Origin: Pascua guehoae
Taxonomy: Eukaryota; Basidiomycota; Tremellomycetes; Trichosporonales; Trichosporonaceae
DNA length: 64,000 nucleotides
Reading direction: 5' to 3'
Assembly: GCA_001600415.1 (NCBI GenBank)
Contig: BCJX01000001.1
Span: 1,564,957 to 1,628,956 of the forward strand
How positions within the stretch are numbered: the stretch's first letter is position 1; every line of letters starts with the position of its first letter. This document shows positions 11,224-27,230 of this stretch, one piece after another. The notes under the pieces were generated by a model. The model saw only the letters and a program-made list of their open reading frames with translations, was not told the DNA's origin and searched no databases. The position numbers and the translations under genes were made by a program.

Positions 11224-11733
11224 GGCAGCAAGACGCAAGATAAGGGGAGAGGAACAAGAAGGAGCAGAGGTGCAAGAGGGGCCGAGTCGGGTGGTATGAG
11301 TGAGGTTGTGGTGGATGGTGGATGGGGTAGAGTGGACGCGGTGGTGGCGTGTTTGGTGGCGTTTAAACATTGCGTCAAAGGCGACATGGCAAAGTCAGAC
11401 GCGTCGCACGTGTTACGTAAATGTGATTTTGCGCGGCGAATCGGCTCAGTCTGTTTACCTAACGGATCATCTAACTCATCAAACTGACCGACGACCATTG
11501 CAGCCATGCACCATGCACCATGCACAATGTACCATGGATCGGTTGCCGGATGCACACTATCAACTCATTCTGACGCAGGTGCGCGCCTGCTTGCTCGGAT
11601 GCTCAAACACAACGCGCTCCCCAACACAATCACAACACGATTCATAGCTACGGTGTTTACACTTCTTGTTTTGAATCCTATTTTGCACAATTGGGGATCT
11701 GACACATCACAACGGAGAGGCTCTTCCTCAAGC
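11224..11733. other. Intergenic: DNA2 promoter and NBR1 3' flank
   Basis: About 510 bp between tandem minus-strand genes. It holds the region upstream of the DNA2 ATG (purine-rich on the plus strand, so pyrimidine-rich on the coding strand) and the NBR1 3' untranslated region. No gene or named site recognised. Confidence 0.5.
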
Positions 11734-15429
<3,696 letters not shown>

Positions 15430-17164
15430 GGTGGATGCTAGCGACCGTGGTGGCGACTGGGATGCCTGTCGCTTTTGGCCGGTGGGTTGCGGGTTGAGAC
15501 GCCGCCCAGTGAAGGAAACGAGTGGGTGTGGTGATGCGATGAGAGGGGTTTCTCTCGCTCGATGTGAGAGAGAGATGTTGGGTTGAGAGAAGAGAAAGAG
15601 GTAGAGATATGACTTTTGGTGGGTGGAGAGGGAAGCTTGCACGTCTGGGTAGACTGAAGGCGGGGGCGGGGGTGGATCACAGCATCACAGGATGACAGGT
15701 AGGTTTGGGTGGATGGCAGTGCGAGTGAGGCCAGGCAGGAGGGAGGCGGGGCGCAGGGTGGTGGCAATCCCAGACCTGTGGCCTCTGGCTGCGCTGCCCC
15801 TGTTGACTCTGCAAGCTAGCAGTCATCTGGTGACGTCTGCGAGGCGTCGTCGGCACAGCCACCACCGCCTGCAGCCTGTGTAAACGTCCCACGCCCGCGT
15901 ATGCGCCACCTGGATTTGATTCCGCTCACTCACGGCGCTCGAGTTGCCGGCACCACAACAAAACCTCGGCAGTCGGGTACCGTGGTCTACCTAAGACCCT
16001 GAACACGGCCAGAACGCAACAAGCAAGTCGCGCGCGAATGTGGCACTATGGCAGTTGTTCACAGAGTCACATTCATCCTCCCATGTCACACGCATCCTCC
16101 AAGTCGCTGTCTCACTTCTCATTGGCGCGTCGATACTTCCGTTTCCTTGATTCTATAAGGCGCCTAGGCATTGTGGTGTTAGAGTAGTGACACTGAAGAT
16201 TGTGATGTTGTCGGGCAAGTTCCTGTCCAGGTCATGGTGGCGTTCTTGCGATCGGTGTGGTGTCCGTTGGTGCAGTCCTTAGGCTCTTAATGCTTCGCTG
16301 ATCAGATAACGTATTTTGTCCGTGTTGAGATGCGGACCCGTGAAGATCCTATTCACGAGTGGGGACTGAAGAGTTGGGAATGCGATTGGGTGTCCCTGGA
16401 TGTGGGGCTGCTCGATGGCGCGTTAGCTTATAACGATGAAGCGACTTGTGGCATTGAACGAGGTAGTGCCCATGACCAGTGGGAAGGAAATAGCTATGGT
16501 TAGGGGTCATTTACCTGCTGTTTGAAAGATACAGAGCTCGCTGTTGTCCGAGTGGTGATAGCCATGAGAATACTTTATTTCCTGTAGGAACTGCAATNAT
16601 CATTGTTGCAGCTGTGAAATAAGCTCGTGTATCTACATCAAGTCCTAGGTGTCCACGGTCTTCTTATTGGGGACAGTCGAGTAAGGGGGTCGCCGATTGG
16701 GCAAAGGGCCAGCAGCATGATGTTAACACAAGACGTTTCTCACACTTCACCCGTGAAATACACCTCACAATATACTCAGATTGGAAGCGTGTGCTGGAGA
16801 CTGTGTGGTTGAAAGACTTTCCCCTTTCCCTCAGCCCCGGACAGGCCAAGATTCAGACCAGCCTCCCGTTCTGGGTAACCAGTACTCGGAGCTCGCGTTC
16901 ACATCAGCCCCCATCTCCCTCATCTCACTGCTAAGCCCTTCATCATCACCATTCGCATCTCTCCCCGACCCGACAATAGTATGGGATACGATTACTGGTG
17001 CTGCAGCCTGGTTTCAAAAGTAAACGTTACTGTCATTGAATTATGGAGCATGAGCAGTTCTTCGGTACGGTAGCTGAGCTGACTTCTTATTCTTAAACCA
17101 TCATTGTCCTTTTGATTTTCGTTGTTCTGGACCCCTAAGAGTCTGCACTCTCTTCGTCGTCTCA
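15430..17164. other. Long intergenic region with no supported gene
   Basis: About 1.7 kb between the NBR1 start and the stop of the first lectin gene. The first 300 bp (GA-rich on the plus strand) are the likely NBR1 promoter and leader. The rest shows only short, poorly biased frames. One ambiguous base is at 16598. No tRNA, snRNA or repeat was recognised. Confidence 0.5.
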
Positions 17165-18014
17165 TTAGATCGGGTTCGAAACCCACTGTTGGTTCGGGTT
17201 CCCTTCAGACGGCTCCCATACCTGGAGCTGGTTGCCACTGTACATGCCGCCATCTGTCACGTCCAGTGCCCACACTGTTGGTTAGCTTGTGTGCGTGTGG
17301 TGCGAATGAGCGTGCTGGCGGGAAGGAAGGAGCCCAGGCGCTGTGGATCCGCCGTCGATACAGTGACAGACAACATTGGCCACAGACAGGCTTGAGCGGC
17401 ACTCACGGGGTGGCTTCCGGGCAGTGAACTTGACGATCATACCCGTGAACTTGTCCCCTTCAGTTGTATACTCGTACCGCATCCAGTTCCGGGCCCCCGT
17501 GAAACACTTGAGGAGCGCCATCTTGCGCCCGTTGTAGCCGGCTGGGTTGTGAGCGCTCGCATGGTGAAGCCGAAAGTGGCTGAAGAGAGTCTTGTGTAAC
17601 GGTCTATGTGACGTGGCCCGTCCACGAGCGCGCTGTCTCCCCCACCCCACCACCCAGTGGGTGTACTCACCGCCCACATAGTTCATGCACAGGTCGGTAC
17701 CGTTGAGCCGAATGTCGCGGAATGCGCGAAGGCCATGCTCAAACGTCCACGCCTGCGCCGGCGTGCCGTTGCACTCCCATCTGTCGTCAGTGATAACTCA
17801 CAGCAGGACATGCAGGTGGCGAATGTAGGTTTTTGGGGGAAACGCACAGCTGGACAGGCGTACCCTCCTGGAACACACCACCGCGGACGTCCATGCACAG
17901 GTTGGGGTGGCCGACGGGGCTGAACGTAGAGGGTGGAACTGGTTGGCCTATCTGCGCCAAGGCAGAGAGAGTGAGGGTGGCCAGTGCAGTAACGACGGTC
18001 ACAATGTTGAGCAT
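17165..18014 (-). CDS. Small secreted ricin-B-type lectin-like protein (copy A)
   Basis: Four exons: 18014-17848, 17780-17671, 17541-17407 and 17274-17165; 173 residues. The N-terminus MLNIVTVVTALATLTLSALA is a clear signal peptide. The mature chain has the beta-trefoil hallmarks of ricin-B lectins: NLCMDVRGG, the block GTPVQLWECNGTPAQAW (its Trp created across the exon 1/2 junction), DLCMNYVG, and WALDVTDGGMYSGNQLQVW with a final QQWV. Such domains bind galactose-type or other sugars. The length fits a single trefoil, so the product is probably a secreted sugar-binding protein rather than an enzyme. It has no partner gene except its tandem relative at 19117-19738, which has the same exon layout. 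A TATA box lies 72 bp upstream of the ATG. Ligand unknown. Confidence 0.85.
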
Positions 18015-18085
18015 ACTGAGTGTAGGAGAGGTGGGTAAGAGTGTTGTCGGTGGCTCAAGGCGAGAGAATATGCTGGGAGGTAGCC

Positions 18086-18093
18086 TAAATATA
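18086..18093 (-). promoter_or_regulatory. TATA box of lectin copy A
   Basis: Minus-strand TATATTTA, 72 bp upstream of the ATG at 18014. Lectin copy B has a TATA element at almost the same distance, which supports function for both. Confidence 0.6.
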
Positions 18094-19116
18094 GTCGGTG
18101 GGGAAGGACAACAGAGTTGACGGGTAGAGGGGTTGATGATTGACAGAACAAAGCCGACATAGTTGGGGGTTTAAGTATGCTTTCAATCCAGGCTGACAAG
18201 GTGCGGAGTACCCTCTGGGCAACAACGTTGCGGAGCTCCCTCGGTCTCATGATCACTCGCCAAACCTACGCGGAGCGACGAGAGCAAGCAGAGCGAGCGG
18301 GTAGAGCTTCGGCACCAAGTTCTATCCATTTCCAGCGGTGGTCCTTGGCATGCCCGCTTCGGTCGTGCTCGGGAACTATTTGAAGTAAAAGGGAGACGAG
18401 GTGACCGAGGAGGCGAGGAGACGAGGAGCCGAGAAGCCTACGTTGCAAGTTCCCAGCAAGTATGAATCACGGACTACAAAGCTTGTATTGCAACGGTTGC
18501 CGCCAACTGTTAGTGCGCCACATTGTTGTGTGTAAATAAGAGGCCCGAGAGGGTGGCGGCCAAGAAAAGGTGAGTAATGACAAGAAGCGAGCGAGAAGGG
18601 ACGGAAGTGCTGACTACCATCTGACCGGCAAACGAGGACGATCGAAATGACGTCACACGCGTTACAGTGCGAGCGGCCAATGTGCCCGCCTGCAAGCATG
18701 ATGTACTGCTGTTGCGCGCTCAGCTGACGCGTTGCGAGCGGTCCGAGGTGTTAGCGAGCGGGGTGGCGTTGGAGAAAAATAATAATCTCTTGGCAGGCCC
18801 AGTATCGCTCTTTGGTATTGTGCACGAGCTGTCTCTGCAACAGCTGCACGACTGCAACGAACGGGGTGTTGGGGGAGCGCCTGTCTTTTCTTGTTATTCC
18901 TGATATTGGACATGTTTGCCCGTCCAACCCATCGGTACATATCCAATATTGTCGTTACTGTCATATCCTACTACAATCGCGGTTTCCTAGCCGACCAAGT
19001 GTCCATACCTGTCCGAACCTGCTCTTCTCCCCCGCGCCATAGTCCTTTTTTTCATACGATACGGCTCGACTGTTGCTTGCAAACGGATTGTCCATGGGAC
19101 ACCGGGGCAGACTGAA
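18094..19116. other. Spacer between the two lectin genes
   Basis: About 1 kb with no convincing coding frame. It contains the rest of the copy A promoter and the 3' flank of copy B. The longest open frame (minus, 18376-18699) lacks family resemblance and splice support. Confidence 0.5.
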
Positions 19117-19738
19117 TTACCACGACCACAGTTGGTTCGGGTTGCACGGGTCTGCCATCCAAAGCTGGAGGTGATTACCGCTGTACAGCCCGCCGTCGGG
19201 TACATCTAGCGCGAATCCTGTGCGTCAGATACGGCCGCATTCATGACGGGTGGGTGGGGTGGGGAACTTACGCCCGTACTTTCCCGCACTCTCAATCATG
19301 TGGGTAGTCGCATTGATAGTCCAATAGTTCAGGTATGCGGTCCCGTTGCAGTCCATGATGGCCATCTTCCTATCTATGTATGATGCTGCGCCGTTAGTTC
19401 AGCCACGCCCAATCCTCTGTCACCACAGCATGGGGGTTGGACCCGACTGCACGTCCACTCACCGCCTTCAAACCGCAAGCACCAGTTTGTGCCCACGACA
19501 CGCCACTGCCAGTCGACGTCGTGGCGCCCCCACTCCCAGTTCTGCGCCGGGGTGCCATTGCACTCCCAGCTGGGTGTCAGCGTCGAGCTCCGCCTGAGTT
19601 TACCTACAGCTGGACCGGCGTGTCTTTTACAAAGTTGGCACCTTGGACGTCGACACAGAGGTCGTTGCGCCCCAGTGGGTGGATCTGGACCGCCCCAGTC
19701 GGGACAGCGAAGAGGAGGGAAAGTGTGGCGAGGAGCAT
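19117..19738 (-). CDS. Small secreted ricin-B-type lectin-like protein (copy B)
   Basis: Four exons: 19738-19608, 19569-19463, 19385-19272 and 19217-19117; 150 residues. Signal peptide MLLATLSLLFAVPTGA. The mature part repeats the copy A pattern: NDLCVDVQGANF, DTPVQLWECNGTPAQNW, WCLRFEG, KMAIMDCNGTAYLNYW, and FALDVPDGGLYSGNHLQLW ending NQLWSW. All three introns sit at the same places and phases as in copy A (after VQ-L, after the Gly of the second block, and before the ALDV block) but are shorter (38, 77 and 54 nt). This shows direct tandem duplication followed by strong divergence. Intron 1 has a GTAGGT donor. A TATA box lies 79 bp upstream of the ATG. Probably an extracellular sugar-binding protein. 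Confidence 0.84.
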
Positions 19739-19816
19739 TTCTGAGCGAGACGAGTAGGTAAGTGAAGAGGGGATACAAAGACTGTGGGGCCGGCAGAAAA
19801 TACCCACCTGGCCACA

Positions 19817-19824
19817 CCTATATA
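19817..19824 (-). promoter_or_regulatory. TATA box of lectin copy B
   Basis: Minus-strand TATATAGG, 79 bp upstream of the ATG at 19738, matching position and type with the TATA element of copy A. Confidence 0.6.
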
Positions 19825-21518
19825 GCGACCCAAACGATTTCTTGTTGCAGAAATCAAGCTCTCAGTTCCGCACAATTAGTGGCAGGATCCTAACGTTCCG
19901 AACGATCCGCAGTGCCAAGACAAGCAATATGCCACAACGGCCGAGGCATGATCGGCACGAGTGGAGCAGAGTCTCGGATTTGTCACTGCTGACGCCTAGC
20001 AAAGATTGCCCTGGGCCTGAACGTCTAAAGATGCTTCCGACTGCGTGAGGGTGACACCTCTTGTCCAACAGTGACAAGCCGCACAGTGTCAAACGTATTT
20101 GAGGACATCGTTGGTGGGAGGTAGATTCCAGGCACGACGTGCCACCCAGCACTATGCGTGGGGGGGATGAAGAGAGCTGGGATATTCTATGGTCGACAAG
20201 GTCAAGGACCAAGCTGACCCGCGTGCTGTATCGCTGTACTGTAGCTCACGACTTGGTTACTGGTACAGGGCCGCAAAATAACTGTCTCCAGGTATAAAGA
20301 TGTGTATGCCTGTGGCCACTTGCGTCCTGACTCGTCCCAGCACCACTTGCCACGACTTGGTCTGACCAACATTGGCTTACGCCCATGCGTGAGCAGAAAC
20401 CTTTGCCCTCGTAAGCTTGTCCTTAGAGACTCGAGTGGAGAGTCTAGCAGGCTCACCCAGAGCCCCAGCTGCCAGCGTCGCCACGGGCACTGTACAATGA
20501 GATCCACCTACTTGAAGTGTAGTATCCAGAGCCCAGGTCATGGTATTCCGTTAGGTACGACTTGGCTCCCAAGTTTCAGCAACTTTGGAGCCCCAAAGCG
20601 ACGGAGCATCAGCTGTGATCACAAAGTTTAGCCAGAGCTCTGCCACGAGCAGGGAGGGACGGCGATTGAACCCAGTACTTGACGACACCTTGCATCGCTG
20701 CCGAGCGGCTGAAGGTGAAGCCAAGCCGGGGCCCTCGCCATTCACGTTCAGCTAGACGCAACCCGAGCTCCAGGTCCTGTCAGCAGATGGGACAGACGAG
20801 CGTGGCACCTGCAACATCGGCGCCGACCCCGTCAGAACGACGTTCAAATACCTAGTGGTGGCGATCGAACGACGGGTTGCCGTCCGACTAGTCCGAAAAC
20901 GGGGCCTGGAGCACCTCATCCCGACCTCGGGAGGTCAGCAATCACCGTCTGTGGTCTGGACATTCTGGGTTACGAATGCTGCAAGAGGAGAGACGAGATG
21001 CACGTGACGATGCGTTGTGATGCATGTCTCCACAGCTGTAACGTCACAGGCACCAAGAGGCAGCATTGTTCCTTAATGGAGCGGGATCTAAGCTAAGCAA
21101 TGCATCCTACCACTCCTACTGTAGAGCGGATCCGGGCCGTGCGATGCGTGCCGAGGGCCGAGGGCCGAGCACGCGCGTCGGCGACCACGGGTTTGGGGGG
21201 GGCTCTGGGGCCTCGAGGCATGCAGGCGGTTGGTTGGTAGGCACATGTTGGGTACAGTATCTCATCGGTGGAGGCGGCAGCTGGGAGGTGCAGGTCAAGA
21301 GAGGAGTAAGGGTTGAGCAGGTGACCCAGTTCCATTCCGCTAGTAGCATGCCCCTCCCTCCCTGCACGCCGGCATGCCTCTCTCTACTCGTGTGGTTGGG
21401 TCTCGCCACCAACAACCAAACTGTGGACCCGGACCTGGCGCCAGCCAGCCAGCCAAACCAGCCAACCAAAGCAGGGTCAGTTGACGCGCCGCCGCAGCTG
21501 GCGTTCCACGCCCCACAC

Positions 21519-21553
<35 letters not shown>

Positions 21554-22640
21554 ATACAACTACTGCCGATACTCGTTGCTGCTCACACACTCTGCTTGTC
21601 TTTGCCCTTCCCACCTCTCAGTCCTTGTTCGCCACTTGACCATACTCGATAGATTCTAGAACGCCCGGACGGCACTTTCTGCGCCGACGACGCCGACGTA
21701 GACTCCGCGCCGCTACGACCAGTATTCAACGCACCGCCCTCCACCCCTCCACCCCACCTAGCCTCCATTTGCATAGCCAAGGAACCCTCGCCTTCCCCCC
21801 GCCGGAACCCTCGACTGCCCAGACCGCCGACGCGCACGCGCCCACCAATCCGTGCCCTCGGTTGCTTCTGTTTGAGCAGCTAGCCCCCAAGGGAGCCCCA
21901 GCAAACCGTCCTGTCTTGGTACCCTCTGTACCCTACCCTCGTCTTTTACAGGTTCCAGAGGCCAGCCAGCAGCTCTGCAGGCAGCAGGTCTGTTTCTGTG
22001 GGTTTTGCGGACTGTACCGTACCCATTCCGCATCGGCATCGTGCATCCATCGCAAAACCTTTGCAAGCAACAGCCAGTCAACAATCTTTTAATTTACCTC
22101 CGCAAACGGCAAGAAGACCACCCAAACCCACATCCACATCCACACCCACACCCACACCCTACACCCACACGATACACCTGACGGCTTTGCCCGCTCCGGC
22201 CTGCAAATCAAAGCAAGCAACCCCCCCGTTTTCTACCCCAAACGTTGCCTGTCCGTTCCGGGTGCGGCGAGGCAAAAAGCGCACTAGTGTGGTTTGCAGA
22301 TCAACCCATCCACCACCCACCCACCCACTCCACTCCACCACTACTTGGCTCGGCACTCCATCCAGGGCCCGTCTATTGAAAGCCACCTTTCGTCCCCTCG
22401 CTCCCTTACCAACCTACCAACCCCGTCCCAACGCGGTGACCGCCCATCCATCGTCCTTCTCTCCGTCACTCTGCTCATTTGGTTGTCCCTTGTCAACCTT
22501 CCACTTCCATCCACCATTACCCCCGTCTGTGGTGTGTGGACCCATCCGCGTCGCGCTTGCCGACACGACACGACAATCTACAAGCTATCTAACCCGCACA
22601 TCCGCGTCCTCTAGCCGCGCGGGCACCACTTTTTCTACCC
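19825..22640. other. Gene-poor region and PSP1-gene upstream region
   Basis: About 2.8 kb. The part 19825-21060 shows no gene. From 21500 onward the plus strand is very C-rich with many CCACCC/ACCCAC runs, probably the promoter and long leader of the plus-strand gene starting at 22641. Open frames here owe their length to low complexity and are not accepted. Confidence 0.5.
21520..21553. repeat. Poly-C homopolymer (34 C)
   Basis: Uninterrupted run of 34 cytosines. Similar runs occur at 27361-27375 and around the gap at 37231-37350. The exact length may be affected by sequencing error. Confidence 0.9.
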
Positions 22641-25478
22641 ATGGCTGAGCCCTCACCTCCCGCATCAGGCGGGGGAGGCTCGGTTCCAACCGCCGCAGGC
22701 TCGGGTGGAGATACCAGCGCAACGGCAGCGACCACTGTGCCGCCGCCGAACGCGTCGTCTACACCGCAAGGCGCGAAAACCGCGAGCTCGCCTGCACCGC
22801 AGTCGACCAGTACCCCGCCGCCAGCCGCCCAGTTCCGTCCATCGCCGGTGCGCTCCTTTACCATGGGCAACCCGTATCTCACGTCGGGCGGCAAGGCGCG
22901 AGCCACATCGCAGCCTCCCGGCGACAAGCTGCCCAGCTCGTCGCCCGCGTCCGGTCGCGGCAGCCCCGGTATGAATGGAGGCAGCGACTTTGGCGTCATA
23001 GGGGGATCACGCACTCCAGGCAAAGTAGGCCCCGGTCCCGGTCTTGTGCCGACACGAGCGAGCAGCTTTTCGGTGGCGGACAAGATTGACCAGCGGGTGA
23101 GTGACAGTCGTCGTCGTCGTCGTCTTCGACTTTGCAACTGTATCCACGCTAGTCTAGCTAGCTGTTGTGTCCACTTTTACTGATAAGATCCAGCCTTCTT
23201 CGCTAGTACGGACGCTTTCGTCGCATGTTGAGGAACGCCCTACATCGCGGTCGACCTCACCATCGCTTTTCCCGACATTCTCGCCCTCGTCGTCTCCGGA
23301 CACGAACGCTGCGCCGGGCCAGTACTCGCCGCCGATTGCGCCAGCCAACGTCTCGCGTTCTCGCTCCCAGTCGTTGGCAACCGGCGTGCGCCCCGACCGC
23401 AACTTCGTCATGCCAATGAGTGCGTTTGAGCCGCCGAGCAGCGGATTCCGCTTCGACGAAGGGTGGCGCAAGGACAGCAGCAACATGTCGCCCTTTACGA
23501 GCAACTCGCGTGGCTTCCCTGACGACGACAATAAGAAGCAGCGCCCCACCGTCCAGACGGCCACCTCATATCACAACCAAAACGAGTCGGGCTTTGGCAA
23601 CCGCGCGTGGGCGTCGCCGACCACAACATCGGCGCTTACCGTCTCGGTCACCAACGCACTTGGCTCACAGCCGACATACTCGTCCGTCGTCGGTGGGTTT
23701 GACGACGCGGCCAACGGCGGTCGCTCTGGCACGTCTAGCCGTCGCCACAGTGTCTCTGTGGTTGGCGGCGGCGGCGCCCGCCGGGGCTACGGCTTCAACG
23801 ACCCACAAGCCCTGTCGGCTACTGTCCCGAGGCGGGGACTCGGGTCCCTTGGGTTTACCGATGACGAACTGATGCCTGAGCGGTTTGACAACGCCCTCAG
23901 CCTTCAGGTCGAAGAGAAGCGCGCCCCCAGCCGCGAACGTGACTCTACCGAGGTCGCGTCGAGCTTGCCCATCTTTTCTGGCGTGGAAGGCCCCCGGTCC
24001 GCCATTGCGCGTTCAAACCCTTCCGCCGAGCCGTTCTTCAGCTCGTCCCCGGCCAGCGACCGCGAGCTACGTGGGCGGTTTGGGTTCGAGCGCTCCAAGT
24101 CGTTTGCAGTCGCGTCCGGCACGTCGCCCGACCCCGCCCCACGGGAGGGACGCCCAGGGCCGGTGGGTGCGCCCGTCCGCGCCCCGCCCAACGTTGGAGC
24201 CATCGGGACGGCATTCGAGCAGCCGCCTGCACGCTTCGGAGGTGGCCCCACAGCATCGCCCACGTCATATCGCGGCTTCAACCCACCTCTCAGCGCCCCT
24301 CCGGCTGGTACCTTTGGCCGACCGCCTGTGCCTTCGGGACCGGGTTTCGGGTTCTATGGAGGCATCGGCCAGCCTCCTCCCCAACCTCGCCCGCCGTTCC
24401 CGCAGAACGGTGGCGGCTTCGGCGGTATGGGGCCGGCGTTTGGTGGCCCATACCCGCAGACTGGGTTCCCCGGCGGCTTAGCACCACCCGGTCCAAACTA
24501 CTTTGGCGGCCCTGGGTTACAGCAGCAGCAGCCGCCGCCGACATCGCCCTCGTCATTCTCGTCGCTCTCACTCGCCGACCTTGGCAAGGGCATCCCGCTC
24601 GCGTCTCTGGCACCGACAACACCGCTGTACATTGTCACTTTCAAGGCAGGGCGGCGCGACGTCTTCTACTGCCCTGATCCGACCCTACTGATCTCGAACG
24701 GCGACCGCGTCATTGTCGAGGCGGACCGCGGCTCCGACCTCGGTACCGTCGTGTATGACCAGCTCACGCCCGTCGAGGTCCGTGAATGGCAGGAGCGGCA
24801 GGCGACTGCGGCGCTTCTCTCTGGCGCATCACAGCACCAGCCTCCGGGCATGGCAATGGCGGGTGTCAACAACCCGCAGCAGCCTCCGCAGCCGTCCCAG
24901 GGCCACACGCGCAACGGCAGCCAAGGCCAGCGCCCACCCGCACCAGGCAGCATTGACTTTACTGGAGCCGACCTCAATGCCCTCCTCTCTGGTGTTGGCC
25001 CCAGCGGCTCGCAGATGGACATGGGTGGCGGCGGCATCGGCGCCCGCGGCCCCCTTGCCAAGGAGATTATGCCCAAGAGGATCTTTGCAAAGTCGGCAGG
25101 CGGCCCCGAAGAGCAGGCGTGAGTAGTCCATCCCGAAACACCGCGCTGGTAGTCTACCTCCCCCACTGACACTGCAGCCGCATGATGGAGAAACTCAAAG
25201 ACGAATACGACGCCATGATGATTTGCCGCGAAAAAGTCGCGCAGCGTGGGCTGCCGATGCAGATTGTCGATGCCGAGTACCAATGGGACCGGCGCAAGTT
25301 GACATTCTACTTCAAGGCCGACAAGCGTGTCGACTTTAGGGAGCTCACAAAGGAGAACTTCCGCATTTTCAAGGTGAGCACGAGGTTGGACTTTTATGGA
25401 TGGCAGGGGCAGTTTGCTCACGCGGCCCAGTCCCGTATCTGGATGTCCATGGTGCCCAAGGACGACCCGCGCGGGTAG
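22641..25478 (+). CDS. PSP1 C-terminal domain protein with long disordered N-terminus
   Basis: Four exons: 22641-23096, 23194-25118, 25178-25373 and 25431-25478; 874 residues. The first 640 residues are Ser/Pro/Gly-rich and disordered, with Gly-Phe and Pro-Gly runs near 540-600. The conserved part begins at PLYIVTFKAGRRDVFYCPD, continues GDRVIVEADRGSDLGTVVYD, is interrupted by a Gln/Pro-rich insert, and resumes at KLKDEYDAMMICREK, MQIVDAEYQWDRRKLTFYF and VDFRELTKENFRIFK, ending SRIWMSMV. This is the PSP1 domain shared with yeast Psp1 (suppressor of polymerase alpha mutations) and the bacterial YaaT family; its biochemical role is not well defined. The last intron (25374-25430, 57 nt) keeps frame and has no stop, so retention would insert 19 residues in the domain. 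A pyrimidine-rich leader precedes the ATG. Confidence 0.88.
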
Positions 25479-25781
25479 ACGAGCACAGAGCGTAGAAACC
25501 AAGACCAAAGACAGACCCGGTTCATATTCTAGGCGGCTCATGCCGCACAGTCTAATGGCTCCAACGATAGTAGCGGCCATGAGCGGTGTACGATAGTGAT
25601 GGTGCAGGACGCAGCGTAGCGGGTAGGCTAGGTTAGGGGAATGCAGTTAGTTTGTACGAGTGCGCGTCCATTGGGCATTGGAGAAAAGATATCACGGGCG
25701 GACTTGGCGCAGGGGTACGAATGTGCATGTGCATGGTGGTATAAACAGGTCGGGGTATGCAGCAATGAACAACCCAAGCTC
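25479..25781. other. Convergent 3' spacer between PSP1-domain gene and TRS33
   Basis: About 300 bp between two convergent stop codons; no gene seen. It holds both 3' untranslated regions. Confidence 0.55.
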
Positions 25782-27230
25782 TCATTGCGCCAGTGCGCTC
25801 GTGGCGCCCATCGACTCGCGGCGTGGCGGCGCGCCGCCGCCCGTGGTGTGCTTGACAGTACGGATGTGGAATGTGCCTGCAAGTGTCAGCTAAATGCAAC
25901 GTAAATGCAGCGCACACTGTGGTAACTGTGCACACTCTGCGTGGACGGTTGCGTTCATCCCGAGGCGCAGGAGGGCGCCCTGGATGAGGGCCTGCGGGTA
26001 GACGAGGTGCTGGCGGGCGACTTCGAGGTCCGCGGCCGAGCCGCGGTACGAGCTGAGGGGGGCGAGTGGGGGGAAGACTTGAGACTGGAGGACGAAGACA
26101 CCCTGGTCGTTAGTGGAGGAAGGACGAGAGAAGAGAGTGGTGAGGTGTGTAGACGCAGAGCAGGGGGGAAGGACAAAAGGAAGGGGAATGGGGATAGGGG
26201 AGGAGGCAGGGAGAAGGGAGGCGGTGGGAGAGGGAGAGCATGGCGGGAAAGGATAAACGTGGGTGAGGAGAGAGGAGAGGCAAGGGATGGAGCCAAAGGT
26301 CGAGCTGAGATCTCTTCGCTCGCACCCAGCTCGGCCAACTCGACTCACGCGGTGGTTTGTCCTCAAGTTGTCAATCTGCTGCCCGTAGACGTAGAGGAAC
26401 AGGTCCTTGCAGATAAACTTGATCATGTCGAGGTGTGTTGCGAGCGGTGCGCGCGCGAGTGTGAGCCTGCACGTCAGTGTTTGTCAGTGGAGGGAGGGAG
26501 CCGAAGACATGCTGGTTGGGAAGACCAGAGGCAGCTAGAGAAAGGATAGAGAGGTCATGTCAAGCCATGAAGAGAGCCCAGCTTGGTGTCGGCAGTCACC
26601 AGCAGCACAGGTTGAAGGTCCCACCTTCCCTCTGCCTTCTCTAGTTGCTCATCACCACCACCGTCGGCACACTCCCACTACATCCTCCATGCTTCCTCGT
26701 CGAACCCTCGGCCTTGTCCATGGCACTCTGGTCACCAACACGTCTCGTATCCAAGACCTCCCAGTCCACTCCATCTTCCTCATTCTCATTCCCATCCCTA
26801 CTCACTTCTCTGCAATGTATCCCCCAACATACTGCCCGATCCGCTCCAGGCGCTGGTGTACCGCATCCTCAATGAGCTTTGGCGTCTTCCTCCCGCTCTC
26901 GCCCTTTGCCCGCGTAATGTTTTCGTTGTCAAGCTCAACCCCGGTTCCGTTCGCTTCGTCTGCTCCAAATCCCTCTGCCTCGCGCTCGGCCACCTGGCGC
27001 TTCCGGATCGCATACGTCGCGCTGTCTGCGAGCGCGCTCAGGGTCGCTGGCAAGAGGTAGGCCGGGAGCGACGCGTCGACCAGCAGGGGGGGCGGGACGG
27101 CGAGCGAATGCACTGCCGCAGGGGCGGTCGGCGCGATCGGAGGGTGTGGGGTGGAGACACTTGATGTTGGTCGGTGGGACATTGGTGTTTGTGGTGGTGC
27201 ATGGACCAGAGCAGCAATCTCGCCATCCAT
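25782..27230 (-). CDS. TRS33: TRAPP complex subunit Trs33 (TRAPPC6 family)
   Basis: Four exons: 27230-26806, 26466-26349, 26102-25916 and 25876-25782; 274 residues. The start is the ATG at 27230 (MDGEIAALV); an in-frame upstream extension is possible but looks non-coding. After a Pro/Ala-rich N-terminus come the Bet3/Trs33 blocks: RIGQYVGGYIAEKL, DMIKFICKDLFLYVYG, QIDNLRTNHRGVFVLQ, YPQALIQGALLRLGM and LPQCTFHIRTVK. The DNLRTNHRG block is diagnostic of the TRAPPC6 branch. TRAPP complexes are exchange factors for Rab GTPases at the Golgi. The last splice uses a GTGCGC donor; it was chosen because it restores the conserved LPxCxFxIR end. Introns 1 and 2 (339 and 246 nt) are long and GA-rich on the plus strand. 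Confidence 0.93.

Noticed and set aside
17141..17212. GGTTCGAA/GGTTCGGG words resembling a tRNA B box at the end of lectin copy A
   Set aside because: Inside the coding exon and its flank; no acceptor, D or anticodon stems can be drawn.
21066..22648. Several 80-216 codon frames across the poly-C and CCACCC-rich region
   Set aside because: Length comes from low complexity (Pro/Gly runs); no splice or domain support.
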